43,159 nt of DNA from Actinomadura sp. HBU206391 (lineage in GTDB: Bacteria > Actinomycetota > Actinomycetes > Streptosporangiales > Streptosporangiaceae): assembly GCF_014323665.1 (NCBI RefSeq), contig NZ_JABVEB010000044.1, positions 1 to 43,159 of the forward strand, in the 5' to 3' direction. Below are positions 40,172-43,159 of this stretch, piece after piece. The position numbers were made by a program, and so were the translations under genes. The first letter of the stretch is position 1. The number at the start of each line of letters is the position of its first letter. The notes below the pieces were generated by a model. That model was given only the letters and a program-made list of their open reading frames with translations. It did no database searches and was not told where the DNA came from.

Positions 40172-41218
40172 ATGCGAGTGGTCATCGTCGGAGCGAGCGG
40201 CAATGTCGGCACGAGCCTCGTCGAGGCCCTGTCCCAGGACGGCCAGGTCACCTCGGTGCTCGGCCTCGCGCGCCGACGCCCGGCCTGGCGGCCCGCCAAG
40301 GCCGAATGGGCCGAGGCCGACATCACCACCGACGATCTCGGGACGCACTTCCGTGCCGCCGACGCCGTCGTCCATCTGGCCTGGCGGTTCCAGCCGACGC
40401 ACAACCCGATCATGACCTGGAACACCAACGTGCTCGGCTCCATCCGGGTCTTCCGGGCCGTCGCCGACGCCGGGGTGCGAACGCTGGTGCACTCCTCGTC
40501 GGTGGGCGCCTACTCCCCGGGCCCGAAGGACCGCCGGGTGGACGAGTCCTGGCCCACGCACGGCTGGCCGACCGCCGCGTACGCCCGCGAGAAGGCGTAC
40601 CTGGAGCGGGTGCTCGACACCTTCGAGCGCGAGCACACCGGCTGCAGGGTGGTGCGGCTGAGACCCGGATTCATCTTCAAGGGCCAGGCCGCGTCCGAGC
40701 AGCGACGGCTGTTCGCGGGCCCGCTGCTACCCAATCCGCTCATGCGGCCCGGTCTGGTGCCGATCCTGCCCGATCCGGCGATGGCGTTTCAGGCGCTGCA
40801 CTCGCTCGACGCCGCCGAGGCTTTCCGCCTGGCCCTCACCGAATCGGTCCACGGCCCGTTCAACATCGCCGCCGAGCCGGTCGTGGACGTTCCCGCCCTG
40901 GCCGGGCTGCTCGGCGCCAAGTCCGTCCGCGTGCCCTCGTGGCCGGTGCGGGGTCTGCTCGCCACCGCCTGGCACCTGCGGCTAGTGCCGGCCTCGCCCG
41001 ATCTGTTCGACCTGGTGATGCGGCTGCCGCTCATGGACGTCACCCGCGCGCACACGGAACTGGGCTGGTCGCCCCGGTACAGCTCGCTCGACGCCGTGAG
41101 CGAGTTCCTCGACGGGCTCCGTACGGGTGCGGGCATGGACACGCCCCCGCTGGACTCGGCGGCCGGTGGGCCCCTGCGGATTCGCGAGTTCATGAGCCGT
41201 GCCGGGCAACGCCCCTAG
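40172..41218 (+). CDS. NAD-dependent epimerase/dehydratase (extended SDR)
   Basis: This 348-residue Rossmann protein has the cofactor motif VVIVGASGNVGTSL at residues 3-16 and the catalytic Y-A-R-E-K in AAYAREKAYLE, with the serine in HSSSVGAYSPG. It is a complete extended SDR of the WcaG type. Substrate specificity (nucleotide sugar or other) cannot be told. It lies behind the minisatellite and has no strong ribosome-binding site, so translation efficiency is unclear. Confidence 0.92.
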   Translation: MRVVIVGASGNVGTSLVEALSQDGQVTSVLGLARRRPAWRPAKAEWAEADITTDDLGTHFRAADAVVHLAWRFQPTHNPIMTWNTNVLGSIRVFRAVADAGVRTLVHSSSVGAYSPGPKDRRVDESWPTHGWPTAAYAREKAYLERVLDTFEREHTGCRVVRLRPGFIFKGQAASEQRRLFAGPLLPNPLMRPGLVPILPDPAMAFQALHSLDAAEAFRLALTESVHGPFNIAAEPVVDVPALAGLLGAKSVRVPSWPVRGLLATAWHLRLVPASPDLFDLVMRLPLMDVTRAHTELGWSPRYSSLDAVSEFLDGLRTGAGMDTPPLDSAAGGPLRIREFMSRAGQRP

Positions 41219-41358
41219 CCGCGCCACCCCTACCGCAAGATCGCGAATACCGTACGGCGAAACCCCAATCAATGCGGCCAGATCTGGGCTTGTAGCGATT
41301 GGTAACAATTTGGAACGCCAGGTATCGATCAAGTGGCCCGCTACTGAACGATGACGGT

Positions 41359-41754
41359 ATGGGCTCCATCCCCCAAGCCGGCGTATCGTTCGCCGAGCGC
41401 GTAGTGGATCAGCTGCGCGGCTGGCCTGCTCTGAGTGTGTGCCGTGTCGATTGCGGCGGGAGCAGGGGATTGGCGTTGAGCACCCGCCAGATCGTGCATC
41501 TTCACAGCGCGAACGAAGCCGAGCTCTACCTGACCTGGCCGGTGATCCAGCGAATGCACGAAGTGCTGGTGGACAGCGAGCGGGTGATGCTGGTTCCGGG
41601 CGAGGACTGGGTGCGGGTCCGCCTGGACGGCGACAGCGACGTGAGGCTGTTCACCTCGCTGGTCAGCGTGGCGATCCAGGCCAACTCCGCCGCCGTACGG
41701 GAGTGTCACCAGCCGGTGGCCCCTTGCCCAAAGCACAGGTTGACGTCAGTCTGA
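41359..41754 (+). CDS. DUF5519/'luciferase domain' small protein
   Basis: This 131-residue protein shows AERVVDQLRGWPALSVCRVD, the acidic/aromatic core AELYLTWPVIQRMHEVL and VRVRLDGDSDVRLFTSLVSV, a pattern recalled from actinobacterial proteins named luciferase-family or DUF5519. It contains none of the residues of true flavin luciferases, so the name is misleading. ATG 41359 begins the conserved part. Function unknown. Confidence 0.7.
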   Translation: MGSIPQAGVSFAERVVDQLRGWPALSVCRVDCGGSRGLALSTRQIVHLHSANEAELYLTWPVIQRMHEVLVDSERVMLVPGEDWVRVRLDGDSDVRLFTSLVSVAIQANSAAVRECHQPVAPCPKHRLTSV

Positions 41755-41795
41755 GAGGGCGCGGAACGCAAACGCCCAGCCAGTGTGGAGCAGAC

Positions 41796-42002
41796 GTGAC
41801 CGTAGATTCGGCAGTACGGGAACAGCAGGCCATGCACCAGGTGACCGAACGCCTCGCCCACAGGTTCGCCCAGACCTATTCCACCGATCAGGTCGCCGAG
41901 ACCGTGACCACGATCCACCACCGGTTCGACGACCGGCCGATCCGCGACTTCGTCCCCATCCTGGTGGAGCGCTTCGCGCGTCAGCAGCTCATGCCGCACT
42001 GA
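41796..42002 (+). CDS. three-helix-bundle dimerisation-domain protein
   Basis: This 68-residue protein starts at GTG 41796 with GGAG 5 bases upstream. It consists of helices VTERLAHRFAQTY, STDQVAETVTTIHHRF and IRDFVPILVERFARQQL, matching the small actinobacterial 'three-helix bundle dimerization' proteins. No enzymatic motif is visible. It begins 41 bases after the preceding gene and may be co-transcribed with it. Confidence 0.8.
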   Translation: MTVDSAVREQQAMHQVTERLAHRFAQTYSTDQVAETVTTIHHRFDDRPIRDFVPILVERFARQQLMPH

Positions 42003-42106
42003 GGCGACGCGAACGGCTCATCACCTGCGGGCGCCTGGACCGGCGGCCCGTACCGCCGCCGATCGCGTGCGCACCCGCCGCGACACCACCGATCGGAGGA
42101 AAGGCG

Positions 42107-42140
42107 GAAGGCCGGCCCCCATGGCGGGGAACCGGCCTTC
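42107..42140 (-). terminator. terminator hairpin after initiator tRNA 1
   Basis: GAAGGCCGG (42107-42115) pairs with CCGGCCTTC (42132-42140), with an inner CCCC/GGGG extension. It lies 8 bases beyond the tRNA 3' end and is followed on the minus strand by a short pyrimidine run (CGCCTTTCCTCC). Confidence 0.75.
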
Positions 42141-42147
42141 GACCACG

Positions 42148-42224
42148 TGGTAGCGGGGGCAGGATTTGAACCTGCGACCTCTGGGTTATGAGCCCAGCGA
42201 GCTACCGAACTGCTCCACCCCGCG
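42148..42224 (-). tRNA. initiator tRNA-fMet (CAT), copy 1
   Basis: The 77-base gene includes an encoded CCA. The anticodon CAT is at 42190-42188. The anticodon stem carries the three G-C pairs (GGG CTCATAA CCC) that mark initiator tRNAs, and the first acceptor pair is mismatched (C1 with U72), also an initiator trait. T-arm GGTTCAAAT is normal. It is identical to the copy at 42945-43021. Confidence 0.97.
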
Positions 42225-42235
42225 GCGATGTGATG

Positions 42236-42264
42236 ACTGTATGGGTCCGCGAGGTCTTGCGCAA
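42236..42264 (-). promoter_or_regulatory. sigma-70-type promoter of initiator tRNA 1
   Basis: On the minus strand TTGCGC (42264-42259), 17-base spacer, TACAGT (42241-42236). The -10 element lies 11 bases before the tRNA 5' end. Confidence 0.75.
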
Positions 42265-42286
42265 ACCGGATAAGGGGATGGCGGGG

Positions 42287-42796
42287 TCACGTGGGCGAGA
42301 GGGAGCCGACCGAGACCTCGGGCGATGCGGTGAGGGTCTGGAGCACCACGCAGTAGCGTTCGGTCAGGCGCAGCAGGGTGGCGAGTTCCTCCGGCGAGGC
42401 GCCGGTGTCGAGGGCGAAGTCGAGACGGATCGCCGTGAAGCCGACCCGGGTCTCCTTGTCCACGGCCAGCGTGCCGCGGAAGTCCAGGTCGCCTTCGGCG
42501 CGGACCGTCCCGTCGCGGATGTCGAGCCCCAGCGACGTCGCGACCGCCTTGAGGGTGACCCCCGCGCAGGCCACCAAGGCCTCCAGGAGCATGTCTCCCG
42601 AGCACAGGGCGATGCCGTCGCCTCCGCTCGCCGGGTGCAGGCCGGCCTCGGCCAGCGCCCGGCCGGTCTCCACCCTGCAGGTCACGCCTTCGCCGAGAGC
42701 GCCCTCGGCCCTCAATGTCACCAGCGCGGTGCTGGGATCCTCCCGGTACCGGGCCTTCAACGGCGCCTGGCGATCACGTAGCTCCTGACGACCCAT
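42287..42796 (-). CDS. OsmC/Ohr-family thiol protein
   Basis: This 169-residue protein carries the two family cysteines in context: EALVACAGVTLKAVA and ERYCVVLQTL. OsmC proteins reduce organic hydroperoxides with this Cys pair. ATG 42796 has GGAG 5 bases upstream; an in-frame start at 42826 is less likely. It lies between two identical initiator tRNA genes on the same strand; its stop is about 22 bases upstream of the tRNA 1 promoter, so read-through from it into the tRNA is possible. Confidence 0.9.
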   Translation of the reverse strand: MGRQELRDRQAPLKARYREDPSTALVTLRAEGALGEGVTCRVETGRALAEAGLHPASGGDGIALCSGDMLLEALVACAGVTLKAVATSLGLDIRDGTVRAEGDLDFRGTLAVDKETRVGFTAIRLDFALDTGASPEELATLLRLTERYCVVLQTLTASPEVSVGSLSPT

Positions 42797-42901
42797 ACGG
42801 GCTCCACTCCACATAGCCGTCCGCATTGCCGGGGCTGTGCCCTCCAGGATCGCCGGTCAGCTCACGTGCCGCCAGGAGCCGGCACCGGCGAAACATCAAC
42901 A

Positions 42902-42930
42902 GGCCGGTTCCCAATGATCGGGAACCGGCC
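42902..42930 (-). terminator. terminator hairpin after initiator tRNA 2
   Basis: A perfect 11-bp stem (42902-42912 with 42920-42930) and 7-base loop follows the tRNA 3' end by 14 bases, then TGTTGATGTTT on the minus strand. This is a typical intrinsic terminator. Confidence 0.85.
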
Positions 42931-42944
42931 TGTGACCTGCCACT

Positions 42945-43021
42945 TGGTAGCGGGGGCAGGATTTGAACCTGCGACCTCTGGGTTATGAGCCCAGCGAGCT
43001 ACCGAACTGCTCCACCCCGCG
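42945..43021 (-). tRNA. initiator tRNA-fMet (CAT), copy 2
   Basis: This gene is identical over 77 bases to copy 1 at an offset of 797, with the same encoded CCA, GGG/CCC anticodon stem and C1-U72 mismatch. The flanks differ apart from a few bases, so each is an independent transcription unit. Confidence 0.97.
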
Positions 43022-43032
43022 GCGATGCCCTA

Positions 43033-43061
43033 ACTCTATGGGGACCCTGAACCTTAGGCAA
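43033..43061 (-). promoter_or_regulatory. sigma-70-type promoter of initiator tRNA 2
   Basis: On the minus strand TTGCCT (43061-43056), 17-base spacer, TAGAGT (43038-43033), placed exactly as in copy 1. From 43062 to the window end no feature is seen. Confidence 0.75.
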
Positions 43062-43159
43062 ATCGCCTCTCGCCGCGTCTCCCGCGCAACTCGCCGACGG
43101 CTGCGCGAGCGCACGCGGCTGCACGAACGCACAATGCGCCGCCCCCGGCCGGAGGTCGG

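Overview
This is a very GC-rich window from a filamentous-type actinomycete. Several features point that way: dense third-position GC, many GTG starts and ATGA/GTGA stop-start overlaps; a WhiJ-like regulator set (XRE/DUF5753 + DUF397 + HATPase); a SigE-family ECF sigma factor; an IdeR-type iron box; and initiator tRNAs of actinobacterial type. Streptosporangiales (Nonomuraea/Streptosporangium-like) is my best guess from protein resemblance only. There is no rRNA, CRISPR array, intact insertion sequence or phage module.

Layout. 1-2.5 kb: the transcription accessory protein Tex, minus strand, with its C-terminus outside the window. 2.7-7.4 kb: a small lipoprotein, two TetR regulators, two SDR dehydrogenases and a cytochrome P450; one TetR/SDR pair is divergent across two copies of the same operator. 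7.5-10.1 kb: an iron-box-controlled siderophore-interacting reductase, then a Tat-exported sulfatase. 10.2-15.8 kb: a formate dehydrogenase operon (His-rich metal-binding protein, FdhA with Cys at the Sec position, FdhB, NrfD-like membrane subunit). 16.1-20 kb: two tandem MPT53/DsbE-like thioredoxin lipoproteins, a CcdA-type thiol exporter, then a 3-hydroxyacyl-CoA dehydrogenase and an enoyl-CoA hydratase in overlapping frames. 20-22.6 kb: a BtuF-like metal receptor without signal peptide, an SRPBCC protein, a Tat-exported polysaccharide deacetylase, and a gene remnant. 22.6-25.1 kb: the WhiJ-like set. 25.2-27.4 kb: a SigE-family sigma factor with a membrane-anchored partner, and a YCII protein. 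27.5-31.7 kb: a clear TPP riboswitch with no thiamine gene behind it, standing upstream of an FtsH protease; then DUF6891 and DUF72 proteins. 31.8-37.2 kb: an ABC importer operon whose solute-binding protein and ATPase are collapsed into one broken fusion gene, plus LacI and GntR regulators. 37.3-39.9 kb: a ROK regulator with its palindromic operator, a tiny LKAAR-repeat reading frame that looks like a deletion scar, and an N-acetylglucosamine kinase-like gene. 39.9-43.1 kb: two minisatellite arrays, an NAD-dependent epimerase, two small proteins, and two identical initiator tRNA genes that flank an OsmC gene, each with its own promoter and terminator hairpin.

How the parts work together. Most of the window is ordinary accessory metabolism and envelope redox chemistry. 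The most unusual signals are the orphan TPP riboswitch before ftsH, two independent in-frame collapses (ABC transporter and sugar-kinase operon) that left start and stop contexts intact, the duplicated thioredoxins sharing a 108-bp identical block while one has lost its cis-proline, and the repeat arrays. All functional statements rest on motif reading by eye; no database search was possible.
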